A program made the translations under genes and the position numbers. This document shows, in pieces, positions 7,696 to 16,084 of a stretch of 41,837 nt of DNA. The stretch's first letter is position 1. The number at the start of each line of letters is the position of its first letter. Origin of the DNA: Bradyrhizobium manausense (lineage in GTDB: Bacteria > Pseudomonadota > Alphaproteobacteria > Rhizobiales > Xanthobacteraceae); the NCBI RefSeq assembly GCF_001440035.1, contig NZ_LJYG01000081.1:7827-49663 (forward strand), written 5' to 3'. Below the pieces are notes generated by a model, which was given only the letters and a program-made list of their open reading frames with translations, had not been told where the DNA came from and did not search any database.

Positions 7696-8456
7696 CGTGT
7701 GACGCCCTGCTGGCCCCAAACGCGCGCATCGTGGGTATAGGTCGTCGACGTCGCATTGTTGTTGCGCGGCACCACAAGCGGCGCGAAACAGGCATACGCC
7801 TGCATGAAGCGATAGACGCTGTTTCCCATCCCGTCCAACCCGGTCGTCGGTAGCATGCGATTGCCGAGCGCCTCGATTTGAACCGGCCGATTATCCATCG
7901 GATAGCACAGCTCCAGGAGCCTGGTCGCTCCGGCCGGAGATATCAGGTTTCCGGCTGGCCCGAAGCAAGTGTTCAGCCGGAGCGCGGCAACCTGGGAATT
8001 CGCGCTCTGGAAAGCGGCATCACTCCGGTCGTCCGGATGCGCAGGCCGAAAGACCATCATCGACTTCATGCCCTGCGCAAGCTCGAGATCGAGCACTGAA
8101 TCCGTATTGTATCCGAGCACCAGGAGGTCCCAGTTTCCAAGAGTCGGAAGCAAATTCTCCAGACGCGCGATGATGTCGTGGCGGATGGTACAATCGTCCT
8201 CGAAGACAAGGGCGGGTTCGTTCTGCGCGGCGATCCAGTTCAATATCCGCCACAGCGACGCGGCGCCGCCAACGGCTCCCCTGGTGAACTGCGAACCGGG
8301 CGCGACAAGCCGCATCGCCATCACCTCCTGATCGGTCAGATCCAGACCATTCGTCGCGGGGAAACGCTCGAAGGCGATTCCGCAGTCTGCATTCCGCTTC
8401 ACGAAGTTTTCGAATTTCTCTGGATGGCGATCGAGGTTGATGACGAAGTTCTTCAT
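7692..8456 (-). CDS. Glycosyltransferase family 25 (LPS-type) protein
   Basis: The 254-residue protein starts MKNFVINLDRHPEKFENF, the typical opening of family-25 transferases such as those that add galactose or glucose to lipooligosaccharide. An acidic nucleotide-sugar motif, VFEDDCTI, lies near residue 90 and is followed by LLVLGYN. The gene is first of a two-gene leftward unit with WbqC. Divergent from it is the DegT-type aminotransferase gene, across a 181-base gap in which I see no other gene. The donor sugar and acceptor cannot be read from sequence. Confidence 0.85.
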   Translation of the reverse strand: MKNFVINLDRHPEKFENFVKRNADCGIAFERFPATNGLDLTDQEVMAMRLVAPGSQFTRGAVGGAASLWRILNWIAAQNEPALVFEDDCTIRHDIIARLENLLPTLGNWDLLVLGYNTDSVLDLELAQGMKSMMVFRPAHPDDRSDAAFQSANSQVAALRLNTCFGPAGNLISPAGATRLLELCYPMDNRPVQIEALGNRMLPTTGLDGMGNSVYRFMQAYACFAPLVVPRNNNATSTTYTHDARVWGQQGVTR

Positions 8457-8637
8457 TTGCCAAAAAGCCCGTTAGCGGATGGACGCCGGAGAGCGCCACT
8501 AGAATATTGATTCGCCAGCCGCGGCTAGTGCAAACGCGCCTGTCAATCGCGGACCCCGTCGCGCACGAATGCTCCACGCAAGTCTCGACCTATATCGATA
8601 AGCCGTCACAAACTTGCATCGACAATCAGGACTCGAG

Positions 8638-9810
8638 ATGACTGCCGCAGTCCCGCTTGAATCTCTCACGCCGCTGGCCCGGAGTCCGCTTCATATCGTG
8701 CGTCCCAGCTTTCCGAGAACCGAACAGTTCTTGGCCGCTTTCGAGACAGCGCTGGAGACCGGCCAGGTCACGAACAATTCCCGCTGGGTCGTCGAATTCG
8801 AGAGGCGCTTGAGCGAGTATCTGGGCGTCCCGACGCTGGTTTTCTGCAACGGCCAGATCGGGATGATGACCATGCTGAGGGCCGCGGGGATCACCGGCGG
8901 CGAAGTGATCGTGCCGTCGTTCACGTTCAGCGCAACACCGCATGCCATCAAATGGGTCGGCGCCGAACCGGTCTTTGCCGATATTCTCGACGACCAGACC
9001 ATGCGTCTCGACCCTGATGATGTCGAGCGCAGGATCACGGAGCGAACCGTCGCCGTCCTCGCCGTCGACGCTTATGGGATCCCCAGCGATTATGCTTCGC
9101 TGGCCCGGATAGCCGAACGCCACAAGCTGAAATTTCTGGTCGATAGCGCCCCCTCCTTCGGAACGCGCATCAACGGGCAGCTGGTGGGAGGGTGCGCAGA
9201 CGCGCAGATGTTCAGCTTCCACGCCACCAAGGCCTTCGCGACGATGGAAGGCGGCTGCGTCTGCAGCCACGATGCGGACTTGCTCGCGCGCGTCAAGGCG
9301 ATGCGGAACTTCGGGCAAGTGGACGGCGCTGATTGTCACGAGCCGGGCCTGAACGGGAAAATGCTGGAGATAGCGGCCCTCATCGGCCTCGAGCAACTCA
9401 AGACGTTCGAGCAGGCCATTGCGACACGCCGACAGGCTGTCGAGCGCATGCGGACCGGGCTTTCCAAGATTCCAGGTTTGCGCGTGGGGCGAGAGCCAGC
9501 AGGCGCGCAAACGAACTGGCTCTATCTTCCTGTCGTCGTCGACGCCAGTGAGTTCGGGCTCGACCGGGATGCGCTGGCGTCGGCGCTCGAGACGCACAAT
9601 GTGTTCGTCCGCAAATATTACAGCCCGCCCTGCCACCAAATGACGGCCTACACGACGCAGAGGGACGTGAATTTGCCGGTGACGGAAAGGGTCGCTTACA
9701 ACGTCATCGCGCTTCCGGTCTACAACGACATGACCGACGAAGAATGCGATCTCGTCGTTTCCGCCATCCGGTACGCGCGCCGACAGGCGCAAAACAGACC
9801 GAAGCCTTAG
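8638..9810 (+). CDS. DegT/DnrJ/EryC1-type PLP aminotransferase
   Basis: The protein has 390 residues. Family landmarks are the PLP-contacting stretch VPSFTFSATPHA, the aspartate in FLVDSAPSFG (Asp169) and the Schiff-base lysine in SFHATKAFATMEGG (Lys198). These enzymes place an amino group on a keto nucleotide sugar, or act as related dehydratases. The ATG at 8638 is chosen because TCAGGA lies 7 bases upstream; a TTG at 8614 is in frame but lacks such a site. The gene is followed after 51 bases by an SDR gene on the same strand, a common pairing for amino-sugar synthesis. Confidence 0.9.
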   Translation: MTAAVPLESLTPLARSPLHIVRPSFPRTEQFLAAFETALETGQVTNNSRWVVEFERRLSEYLGVPTLVFCNGQIGMMTMLRAAGITGGEVIVPSFTFSATPHAIKWVGAEPVFADILDDQTMRLDPDDVERRITERTVAVLAVDAYGIPSDYASLARIAERHKLKFLVDSAPSFGTRINGQLVGGCADAQMFSFHATKAFATMEGGCVCSHDADLLARVKAMRNFGQVDGADCHEPGLNGKMLEIAALIGLEQLKTFEQAIATRRQAVERMRTGLSKIPGLRVGREPAGAQTNWLYLPVVVDASEFGLDRDALASALETHNVFVRKYYSPPCHQMTAYTTQRDVNLPVTERVAYNVIALPVYNDMTDEECDLVVSAIRYARRQAQNRPKP

Positions 9811-9861
9811 TCGCAGAGCAGCAACCGACCCGAGACCCTCAAGAACATAGAAGTCTAGGAC

Positions 9862-10890
9862 ATGCAGAAAGTTCTCGTCACTGGAGCCGGAGGCTATATC
9901 GGCATTCCTCTGTGCCAGATGCTGGCGCAAAAGGGCTATTCGGTGACAGCGCTCGATCGATGCTTTTTCGGCCGAGATCGATTCACGCAGGCGGCTTCTC
10001 ACCCGAATATCAAGATGCTCGTCGACGACATCCGCACCGTCGACCCCCAGCAGTTCGAGGGGATGGACGCCGTCATCGATCTGGCCGGACTGAGCAACGA
10101 CGCCTCTGCCGAAATCGACCCCGAGCTGACGGTCTCGATCAATCACCAGGGCGGCGTTCGCCTGGCTCGCGCGGCCAAGCGGGCCGGCGTGCGCCGCTAT
10201 GTCTATTCGAGCTCGGCGTCGGTCTACGGCCACGGCCAGGAAGTGTCGCTCAACGAGCACGCCGTCTGTCGCCCGCAGACGCTTTATGCCGAAAGCAAGC
10301 TTCACGTCGAGGACGAGCTGCGCAAGCTGCAAAGCGACACGTTCGAAACGGTCATTTTGCGCAACAGCACGGTGTTCGGCCTGGCTCCGCGCATGCGCTT
10401 CGATCTCGCCATCAACGTCATGACGCTCCGCGCCTGGAAGGAGCGGGTGATCTACGTCATGGGAGGCGGCGAGCAGTGGCGGCCGTTCATCCACGTTCAT
10501 GATGTCTGCCGCGCCCTCATGATGGGCATCGAGAGCGAAGCGTCGGTCGTATCAGGGGAAACGTTCAACGTCGGCAGTGACGATCTCAACTACCAGATCA
10601 AGCAGCTCGCGAACTTCGTCAAGGACATCATTCCGAACATCGTCACCCACACGATCCCGGATGCGACGGACAAGCGAACCTATAATCTGTCCTTTGCCAA
10701 GATCATCCAGCGCCTGAAATTCGATCCATCCTCCCGCGTCCATGAAGGCATCGTGGAGATCAAGCAGGCGCTGGAGCGGGGCACGGTCAGTGGCGACGAT
10801 CCCACCACCCATACGCTGGGATGGTACCGGTCCCTGATCGACTGGGAAAAGCGGATCAAGGAGTTGTCGTTCAACGGCAAGATCTTGTGA
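9862..10890 (+). CDS. NAD-dependent epimerase/dehydratase (extended SDR)
   Basis: This 342-residue extended SDR is canonical: nucleotide loop VTGAGGYIG (residues 6-14), a serine-rich strand YSSSASVYG, and the catalytic pair in YAESK (Tyr142, Lys146). The family converts nucleotide sugars by epimerisation, dehydration or reduction. It is co-directional with the PLP aminotransferase and probably co-transcribed. Unlike the SDR at 3631, its glycine motif is intact. Its stop lies 4 bases from the end of the convergent membrane glycosyltransferase gene. GalE-like, GDP-mannose-type and UDP-glucuronate-type reactions are all possible. Confidence 0.9.
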   Translation: MQKVLVTGAGGYIGIPLCQMLAQKGYSVTALDRCFFGRDRFTQAASHPNIKMLVDDIRTVDPQQFEGMDAVIDLAGLSNDASAEIDPELTVSINHQGGVRLARAAKRAGVRRYVYSSSASVYGHGQEVSLNEHAVCRPQTLYAESKLHVEDELRKLQSDTFETVILRNSTVFGLAPRMRFDLAINVMTLRAWKERVIYVMGGGEQWRPFIHVHDVCRALMMGIESEASVVSGETFNVGSDDLNYQIKQLANFVKDIIPNIVTHTIPDATDKRTYNLSFAKIIQRLKFDPSSRVHEGIVEIKQALERGTVSGDDPTTHTLGWYRSLIDWEKRIKELSFNGKIL

Positions 10891-10894
10891 TCGC

Positions 10895-12400
10895 TCAGGG
10901 CACAAGTTCAGGCGGCGGCGAGCGGTCGAGCACGTCGCCCTTAGGCCGCTCAAGCAGATCGATACCATAGGTCTCGACCACGAGCGGCCCGCGCTTGCGC
11001 TGCAGCTCGGCGACACGCGTCACTTGCGTGAAGAGGTCGTTGAGGAAGGGATGGCCTCCGGGCCTGATCTCGTCGACATAGAGCAGCTTGCCCGCGAGCA
11101 GCTTCGGATCGGGCTCGGGCATGTTGACCCAGCGAATGCGCTGGTTCTGCTGCACCACGCAAGCCCCGCGCGGCAGATAGAAGGCGAGCCAGCCCGTGGT
11201 GCCGTAGTCAGGCGTGAGCACGCAGGTTGCGCCATTGCGGACGCGTTCGGCTTCGATATTGGCTGCGAGCTCGCGCCAGCCGACGCCGACGCTGCGCACG
11301 GTCGCGTCGCGGCGATAGCCTGAAAGCCAGCCGGTATTGGCCTGCAGGATCAGCGCGGCAAACATCACGATGCCAACAGGCGCGGCCCAGCGCAGGCAGA
11401 AATCCACCAGGCGGCGCGCCCGCGGCTTCCACTGTGCAAGGCTGGCGGCGGCCGCGGCGGCGACAATGAACGGAGGATAAACCGGCGCAAACCAGTTGGC
11501 CTCGACGCGGGCATGGAGCGAATGCCAGACGAAATAGACCACAATGGTCCAGAACATCGTCTCGATCAGCACGCGCGAGGCCAGCGCGCCGGCCCGGCGC
11601 CAGGTCAGCGCATGCAGACCCATCGCACCGAGGATGAAGACCAGTGGCGTTGCGAAAGCGATCTGGGTCGGGATCAACTCGGCAATGAAGACCGGGCGGA
11701 AATCCTCGATCCTGGCGCGCCCGAGCTGCTTGACGAACGAGACCCAATGATGATCCGCATTCCACAGGATCACCGGTGAGAACAGCGCCAGCGCGACGAG
11801 GCCGCCGAGATAGGGCCAGGGCGAGAGGAACCAGCGCCGCAGCTTCGGCACCGCCGCAAGCCAGATCAGGATCGCAGCACCGAAGAACATCGCGGTGTAC
11901 TTTGACAGCAGCGCCGCGCCGACGGCAGCGCCGACTGCCAGCCACCAGGCACCGCGGCCGGTCTCGAGCACCTTGGCGAGGAAGAACAGCACGAAGCTCG
12001 AGGCAACCAGCAGCGGCGCATCCGGCGTCACGATCAGCGTGCCGACCGACGCCATCATGGTGACGTTGAGCAGGATGGCGCTGGTCGCCGCCACGCGCGC
12101 ACCGCCAAACAGGATCGCGGCGGTGCGATAGATCGCATAGCTCATCGGCAGCGCGAGCAAGATCGAGACCAGGCGGACGCCCAACTCGGTATCGCCGGCG
12201 ATCATGGTGCCGGCGCGGATCACGTAAGCCACCATCGGCGGGTGGTCGTAATACCCCCCCGCGAGGTTCTTCGACCACATCCAGTAATAGGCTTCGTCGA
12301 AGGTGATCGGGGTATACGCGGCCGCAACCAGCCGCAGGGCGACCAGCGCAAGGATCACCAGCGCCGTGTTGCGGACGATCCGCGCGTCAGCCCCGCCCAT
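10895..12400 (-). CDS. GT39-like (ArnT/PMT type) membrane glycosyltransferase
   Basis: This 501-residue protein has many hydrophobic segments and the early periplasmic motif TPITFDEAYYWMW (Asp35, Glu36), followed by YYDHPP. This is the signature of PMT_2/ArnT-type transferases that use lipid-linked sugars at the outer face of the inner membrane. The start lies 9 bases after the stop of the GT2-GtrA gene, with no ribosome site of its own visible, so translation may be coupled. The upstream gene would make and flip the polyprenyl-phosphate sugar and this enzyme would use it. The acceptor, lipid A or another envelope glycan, is unknown. Confidence 0.88.
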   Translation of the reverse strand: MGGADARIVRNTALVILALVALRLVAAAYTPITFDEAYYWMWSKNLAGGYYDHPPMVAYVIRAGTMIAGDTELGVRLVSILLALPMSYAIYRTAAILFGGARVAATSAILLNVTMMASVGTLIVTPDAPLLVASSFVLFFLAKVLETGRGAWWLAVGAAVGAALLSKYTAMFFGAAILIWLAAVPKLRRWFLSPWPYLGGLVALALFSPVILWNADHHWVSFVKQLGRARIEDFRPVFIAELIPTQIAFATPLVFILGAMGLHALTWRRAGALASRVLIETMFWTIVVYFVWHSLHARVEANWFAPVYPPFIVAAAAAASLAQWKPRARRLVDFCLRWAAPVGIVMFAALILQANTGWLSGYRRDATVRSVGVGWRELAANIEAERVRNGATCVLTPDYGTTGWLAFYLPRGACVVQQNQRIRWVNMPEPDPKLLAGKLLYVDEIRPGGHPFLNDLFTQVTRVAELQRKRGPLVVETYGIDLLERPKGDVLDRSPPPELVP

Positions 12401-12409
12401 AGCGGCGCA

Positions 12410-13537
12410 CTATTTCTTGCGCCAGACGAACAGTCCGGACATCGCATAGTTCCACACCACGCCCATCAGTGCGCCGGCAAGGCCCGCCAACCACCAGATC
12501 GGCTCCTGATCGTAGACCGAGAAGGCGACGCCGACATTGGCGAGCAGGCCGACGCTGCAGACGATGTAGAACATGATCAGGCCGCGCAGGATCGCAAAAC
12601 CCTTCAGCCGCTGGTCGCGATAGGTGAGGAAGTTGTTCATGATGAAATTGCTGGTCATGGCGACGATCGCGCCGGCGGCCTGCGCCTCCGCGAACGACAC
12701 CTTGATCAGCTGAAGCGCGATGAACAGCGTGGCGAGATGCACGATGAGGCCGATGCCGCCGACCATCGCGAACAGGATGAAGCGCAGCGAGACGATGTCG
12801 TTGGTCAGCTTTGCCAGGACGAGGCCAAGGAAGTCCAGCGCGACCATCGAATCGAGCTTGCTCTCGCCGTGCTGGCGGGCGCCGAAGGTGTAGGGAATTT
12901 CGACGGCGCGCAAATTGCCGTGCGCGGTGGCAACGAGGTCGAGCAGGATCTTGAAGCCGTGCACCGACAGTTTCGGCGCCAATTGCTCGAAACGGTCGCG
13001 GCGGACCATGAAGAAGCCGCTCATGGGATCGGCGATCTCGACCCGGAGCATCTTCCTGGCGACTTCGGTCGCCAGCGCGCTGGCGCCGGCGCGCTTTTTG
13101 TTGAAACCTTCGCTCTTGTAACCCTCGATGTAGCGGCTGCCGACGACGAGGTCGGCCTTGTCGCTTGCGAGCAGCAGCAGCATCTTCGGCAGCTGCGTCT
13201 CGTCGTGCTGGAGGTCGGCATCGATCACGGCCGCATAAGGCGCGCTCGAGGCCAGGATGCCCTCGATGCAGGCGCCGGAGAGGCCGCGGCGGCCGATACG
13301 GCGGATGCAGCGCACGCGGCTGTCTTTCTGCGCCAGCTCGCGCACGACGTCCCAGGTGCCATCGGGCGAATTGTCGTCGACGAACACGACCTCCCAGGCG
13401 ACGTTAACGAGCGTCGCCTCCAGGCGCCGGTACAGCACGGTGACGTTGTCGCGCTCGTTGAAGGTCGGGACGATAACCGACAGTTCGGGCCCCTCTTGGG
13501 CCTGGCTGTGGGCGTCCGGTCTGATCGCTTCATTCAT
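12410..13537 (-). CDS. DPM1-like family 2 glycosyltransferase fused to a GtrA domain
   Basis: This 375-residue protein has two parts. Residues about 19-235 are a polyprenyl-phosphate mannose/glucose synthase-type GT2 domain, with SVIVPTFNERDN, VDDNSPDGT (53-61) and the metal motif DADLQHDE (106-113). Residues about 245-373 hold about four hydrophobic segments of a GtrA-type domain, ending FVWRKK. DPM1-like enzymes make polyprenyl-phosphate sugar; GtrA domains are thought to help move it across the membrane. The gene precedes the GT39-like gene on the same strand, giving a donor-synthesis and transfer pair. Confidence 0.9.
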   Translation of the reverse strand: MNEAIRPDAHSQAQEGPELSVIVPTFNERDNVTVLYRRLEATLVNVAWEVVFVDDNSPDGTWDVVRELAQKDSRVRCIRRIGRRGLSGACIEGILASSAPYAAVIDADLQHDETQLPKMLLLLASDKADLVVGSRYIEGYKSEGFNKKRAGASALATEVARKMLRVEIADPMSGFFMVRRDRFEQLAPKLSVHGFKILLDLVATAHGNLRAVEIPYTFGARQHGESKLDSMVALDFLGLVLAKLTNDIVSLRFILFAMVGGIGLIVHLATLFIALQLIKVSFAEAQAAGAIVAMTSNFIMNNFLTYRDQRLKGFAILRGLIMFYIVCSVGLLANVGVAFSVYDQEPIWWLAGLAGALMGVVWNYAMSGLFVWRKK

Positions 13538-13570
13538 GACGGCAGCGTATATCCGCCGCGTCCAGCGATG

Positions 13571-13618
13571 CCAAGTTCTTGGGCTACAAGTTCTTAGGCT
13601 ACGAGTTCTTGGGCTACA
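13571..13618. repeat. 15-base tandem repeat, about 3.2 copies
   Basis: The unit AAGTTCTTGGGCTAC is repeated with one or two substitutions (second copy TTAGGC, third copy begins GAG) and ends with a partial AAG. Because 15 is a multiple of 3, the plus strand could read a repeated KFLGY peptide, but no convincing gene surrounds it. The stretch 13538-13827 otherwise holds no gene that I can support. Confidence 0.7.
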
Positions 13619-13827
13619 AGCCGAGGTTTTTCAGGGAAACCGCCCCAAAAGGGGCCCAAAAATGCCAACGACCCCGGAACGGCGGACCGCGCGTACATCC
13701 GGCGCAGGCCCAAGCTATTCCAAGGTCGTCCCAGCGCCGGAGCTTTTGGCTCAACGTCGCCGTTAGGGGCTAGATGGGAACGGAAAAGCCTGATTGCAAG
13801 AGGCCGAACCCGCCCTTTTTCAGGCCA

Positions 13828-14031
13828 TCATTGATTCGGGACTTCCCGGATCACTGGGCCCCGAGGCGCGGGGGCCACAGGGGCCGCAGGCGCCATGGCG
13901 GCGGGGGCCTCGACCTTGGCCGGCTTCGGAGGCTTGCCGTACTGGCCGATCGGCCCGAAGACGACGGCGACCGCCAGCACGACCGCGGCGACGATCGCGC
14001 CAAAAATGCCACCGACCGACTCAGACGACAT
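13828..14031 (-). CDS. Small membrane protein with Pro/Ala-rich tail (hypothetical)
   Basis: This is a predicted 67-residue protein. One hydrophobic helix (about residues 9-28, IFGAIVAAVVLAVAVVFGP) is followed by a Lys-, Pro- and Ala-rich tail. The ATG at 14031 has a G-rich upstream stretch. The layout suggests a single-pass inner-membrane protein with an extended tail. I do not recognise a family. It could be a chance frame in G+C-rich DNA, but the clean helix and tail make a real gene more likely than not. Confidence 0.5.
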   Translation of the reverse strand: MSSESVGGIFGAIVAAVVLAVAVVFGPIGQYGKPPKPAKVEAPAAMAPAAPVAPAPRGPVIREVPNQ

Positions 14032-14096
14032 ACCAACCCATCCCCATTCCAGATGAGCCCTGTCATATCACGGATGAATGCACGGTCGGAAGGGCC

Positions 14097-14186
14097 AGGG
14101 GGCGAGTTGCGAATAGCGAATGGCGAGTAGCGAATGAAGTAAACCAGGCCTTCCCGCCCTATTCGCCATTGGCCATTCGCCACTCC
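14097..14186. repeat. Imperfect palindromic intergenic repeat
   Basis: GAATAGCGAATGGCGAGTAG on the left half mirrors CCATTGGCCATTCGCCACTC on the right half, with several mismatches. It lies between two leftward small-protein genes. It could act as an RNA hairpin or transcription terminator, but no strong T-run is seen. Confidence 0.55.
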
Positions 14187-14187
14187 C

Positions 14188-14565
14188 CTACTTCGCCGGC
14201 GGCCGGTGCTTGACGTAAGCGGTCACGATGTCCCTCTGCGCCGACTCCACCGCCCTGTTCGCGGTCGCGAGATGGGAGCCGGAATCGATATCAGGATATT
14301 GCGTGGTGAGATAATCGAGCAGCGCGACCCGGTAATATTGCCGCTCCGATGGACAGGCCCCCGCAACAGAGCGGCCGAACTCCTGCTCCGACAGGCCCTG
14401 ATTGGAGTCGCGCGAATACTCGCGCGCCAGGCAATGCCAGTAATCGTCGCGGCCCTGCATCGCGAGCTTCTGTGCGCCCTTCGCATCGTCATCATCCGCC
14501 CTCACGGAATGTGTGGCAGCAGATGTCATCATGACGAGCGCCGCTCCCAGCATCAGCATCCGCAT
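14188..14565 (-). CDS. Small exported hypothetical protein
   Basis: This 125-residue protein has a clear signal peptide: a short basic start, a hydrophobic core MLGAALVMMTSAATH and a likely cleavage after SVRA, giving a mature start DDDDAKG. The mature part is mostly helical and has two cysteines (HCLAREY and GACPSER). I chose the ATG at 14565 because AAAGGAGAAC lies just before it; a longer in-frame start at 14697 would hide the signal peptide. Export to the periplasm is inferred. I do not recognise the family. Confidence 0.75.
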   Translation of the reverse strand: MRMLMLGAALVMMTSAATHSVRADDDDAKGAQKLAMQGRDDYWHCLAREYSRDSNQGLSEQEFGRSVAGACPSERQYYRVALLDYLTTQYPDIDSGSHLATANRAVESAQRDIVTAYVKHRPPAK

Positions 14566-14669
14566 CTTGTTCTCCTTTTTGTGCAGATCGCGGGGCAAGC
14601 TTAGACGGGATGCAACAACTGGCCAATCACTTCTGGTTTGAATAGGATGCAGCTCTCCCCTTCCCGTCG

Positions 14670-15506
14670 ATGCGAGATCCTCCCGTGGCCAAAGCAAAAA
14701 CCGCGACCAAAAAATCCGGCAACATCTACATCGGCATCGGCGGCTGGACCTTCGAGCCCTGGCGCGGCGTGTTCTATCCGGAGAAGCTGACGCAGGCGAA
14801 GGAGCTGTCCTACGCCGCCTCGAAGCTGACCTCGATCGAGATCAACGGCACCTATTACGGCTCGCAGAAGCCGGAGAGCTTTCGCAAATGGGCGAGCGAA
14901 GTGCCCGAGGGCTTTGTATTCTCGGTGAAGGGGCCGCGCTTTGCCACCAACCGCCGCGTGCTGGCCGAGGCCGGCGATTCGATCAAGCGCTTCTATGATT
15001 CCGGCGTGCTGGAACTCGGCGACCATCTCGGCCCCGCGCTGTGGCAGTTCGCGCCGACCAAGAAATTCGACAGCGCCGATTTCGGCAAGTTTCTGGAGCT
15101 GCTGCCGCGCAAGCTCGAGGGGCGCGCGCTGCGCCACGTGGTGGAAGTGCGCCATGACAGTTTTTGCACGCCTGACTTCATCGCCCTGATCCGCGAGTTC
15201 GAGACGCCCGCGGTGTTTGCCGAACACGGCAAATACCCCGCGATTGCCGATGTCGCCGGCGATTTCGTCTACGCCCGGCTTCAAAAGGGCAATGACGAGA
15301 TCAAGACCTGCTATCCACCGAAGCAGCTCGACGCCTGGGCCGCACGCTTCAAGGCCTGGGCCCAGGGAAGTGAACCCGACGACCTGCCGAAAGTTGACAA
15401 GACCAAGCCGAAAAAGGAACCGCGCGACGTGTTCGCCTATGTCATCCACGAGGGCAAGGTACGCGCGCCGCACGGCGCCATGGAACTGATCGCGCGGGTG
15501 AGTTGA
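14670..15506 (+). CDS. DUF72 (YecE-like) protein
   Basis: This is a 278-residue DUF72 protein. Recognised segments are IYIGIGGWTFEPWRG near the start, SIEINGTYYGSQKPESF and EGFVFSVKGPRFATN, then the late VVEVRHDSF. DUF72 has a TIM-barrel-like fold; its function is not established. An in-frame GTG at 14685 is an alternative start, since neither has a strong ribosome site. A DUF488 gene follows after 9 bases with its own GAGGAGG, so the two are likely co-transcribed. Confidence 0.88.
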   Translation: MRDPPVAKAKTATKKSGNIYIGIGGWTFEPWRGVFYPEKLTQAKELSYAASKLTSIEINGTYYGSQKPESFRKWASEVPEGFVFSVKGPRFATNRRVLAEAGDSIKRFYDSGVLELGDHLGPALWQFAPTKKFDSADFGKFLELLPRKLEGRALRHVVEVRHDSFCTPDFIALIREFETPAVFAEHGKYPAIADVAGDFVYARLQKGNDEIKTCYPPKQLDAWAARFKAWAQGSEPDDLPKVDKTKPKKEPRDVFAYVIHEGKVRAPHGAMELIARVS

Positions 15507-15515
15507 GGAGGCTCC

Positions 15516-15977
15516 ATGGCCAAGGCGAGGAAGCTCTTCACCATCGGCTACGAGCAAACGCCGCCGAAGGCCGTGCTGGATGAGCTCGAGCAGGCCGGCG
15601 TCAAGCTCGTGGTCGACGTGCGCGCGGTGACGTCGTCACGGCGGCCGGGCTTTTCCAAGAAGCAGCTCGCCGCAGGCCTCGATGAGCGCGGCATCGCCTA
15701 TGTGCATCTTGCCGCATTGGGCACGCCAAAGGAAGGCCGCCTCGCTGCGCGCAGTGGCCAGTACGATGTGCTGGAGAAAATCTTCTCGAAGCACCTGAAG
15801 ACGCCGGAGGCGAAAGAGCAGATGGATGAGCTCTCGGCCCTCGTGAAGAAGGCCGGCCCGGTCTGCCTGCTGTGCTATGAGCGCGACCACACCCATTGCC
15901 ACCGCCAGATGATCGCGGAGATCATCGAGGAACGCGACGGGGTTGCGGTGAAGAATTTGGCAGGGCGGCAGGTGTAG
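15516..15977 (+). CDS. DUF488 family protein
   Basis: This 153-residue protein starts KLFTIGYEQTPPKAVLDEL and contains VVDVRAVTSSRRPGFSK and the Cys/His segment LLCYERDHTHCHR, the hallmark of DUF488. The family has no confirmed biochemical role; the Cys/His cluster suggests metal binding. A GAGGAGG ribosome site lies 5 bases before the ATG. It is paired with the DUF72 gene. A large palindrome follows directly and may end the transcript. Confidence 0.9.
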   Translation: MAKARKLFTIGYEQTPPKAVLDELEQAGVKLVVDVRAVTSSRRPGFSKKQLAAGLDERGIAYVHLAALGTPKEGRLAARSGQYDVLEKIFSKHLKTPEAKEQMDELSALVKKAGPVCLLCYERDHTHCHRQMIAEIIEERDGVAVKNLAGRQV

Positions 15978-15992
15978 CAGCAGTTGTAGTCC

Positions 15993-16077
15993 GTAGCCCG
16001 GATGGAGCGAAGCGCAATCCGGGACCTTCGTTCCGCGCCGGCAGTCCCCGGATTACGCTTCGCTCCATCCGGGCTAC
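15993..16077. repeat. Palindromic repeat with 22-base perfect arms
   Basis: GTAGCCCGGATGGAGCGAAG plus CG forms the left arm (15993-16014), and its exact reverse complement ends at 16077 (16056-16077). Between them is a 41-base centre. Long perfect arms of this kind are seen in the dispersed palindromic repeats of Bradyrhizobium-type genomes. It lies between convergent DUF488 and PhzF genes and could form a strong hairpin that stops transcription in both directions. Confidence 0.85.
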
Positions 16078-16084
16078 GAAGATC

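Noticed and set aside
8626..10500. A 624-codon open frame on the minus strand, opposite the aminotransferase and SDR genes
   Set aside because: It has no recognisable domain, and both genes on the other strand show complete catalytic motifs. Long antisense frames are common in G+C-rich DNA.
12242..13597. A 451-codon open frame on the plus strand
   Set aside because: It is antisense to the GT39 and GT2-GtrA genes, which have clear motifs.
13642..13655. GCCCC-AAAA-GGGGC hairpin as a terminator of the small membrane protein gene
   Set aside because: The stem has only five base pairs and lies over 170 bases from the stop, so support is too weak to list.
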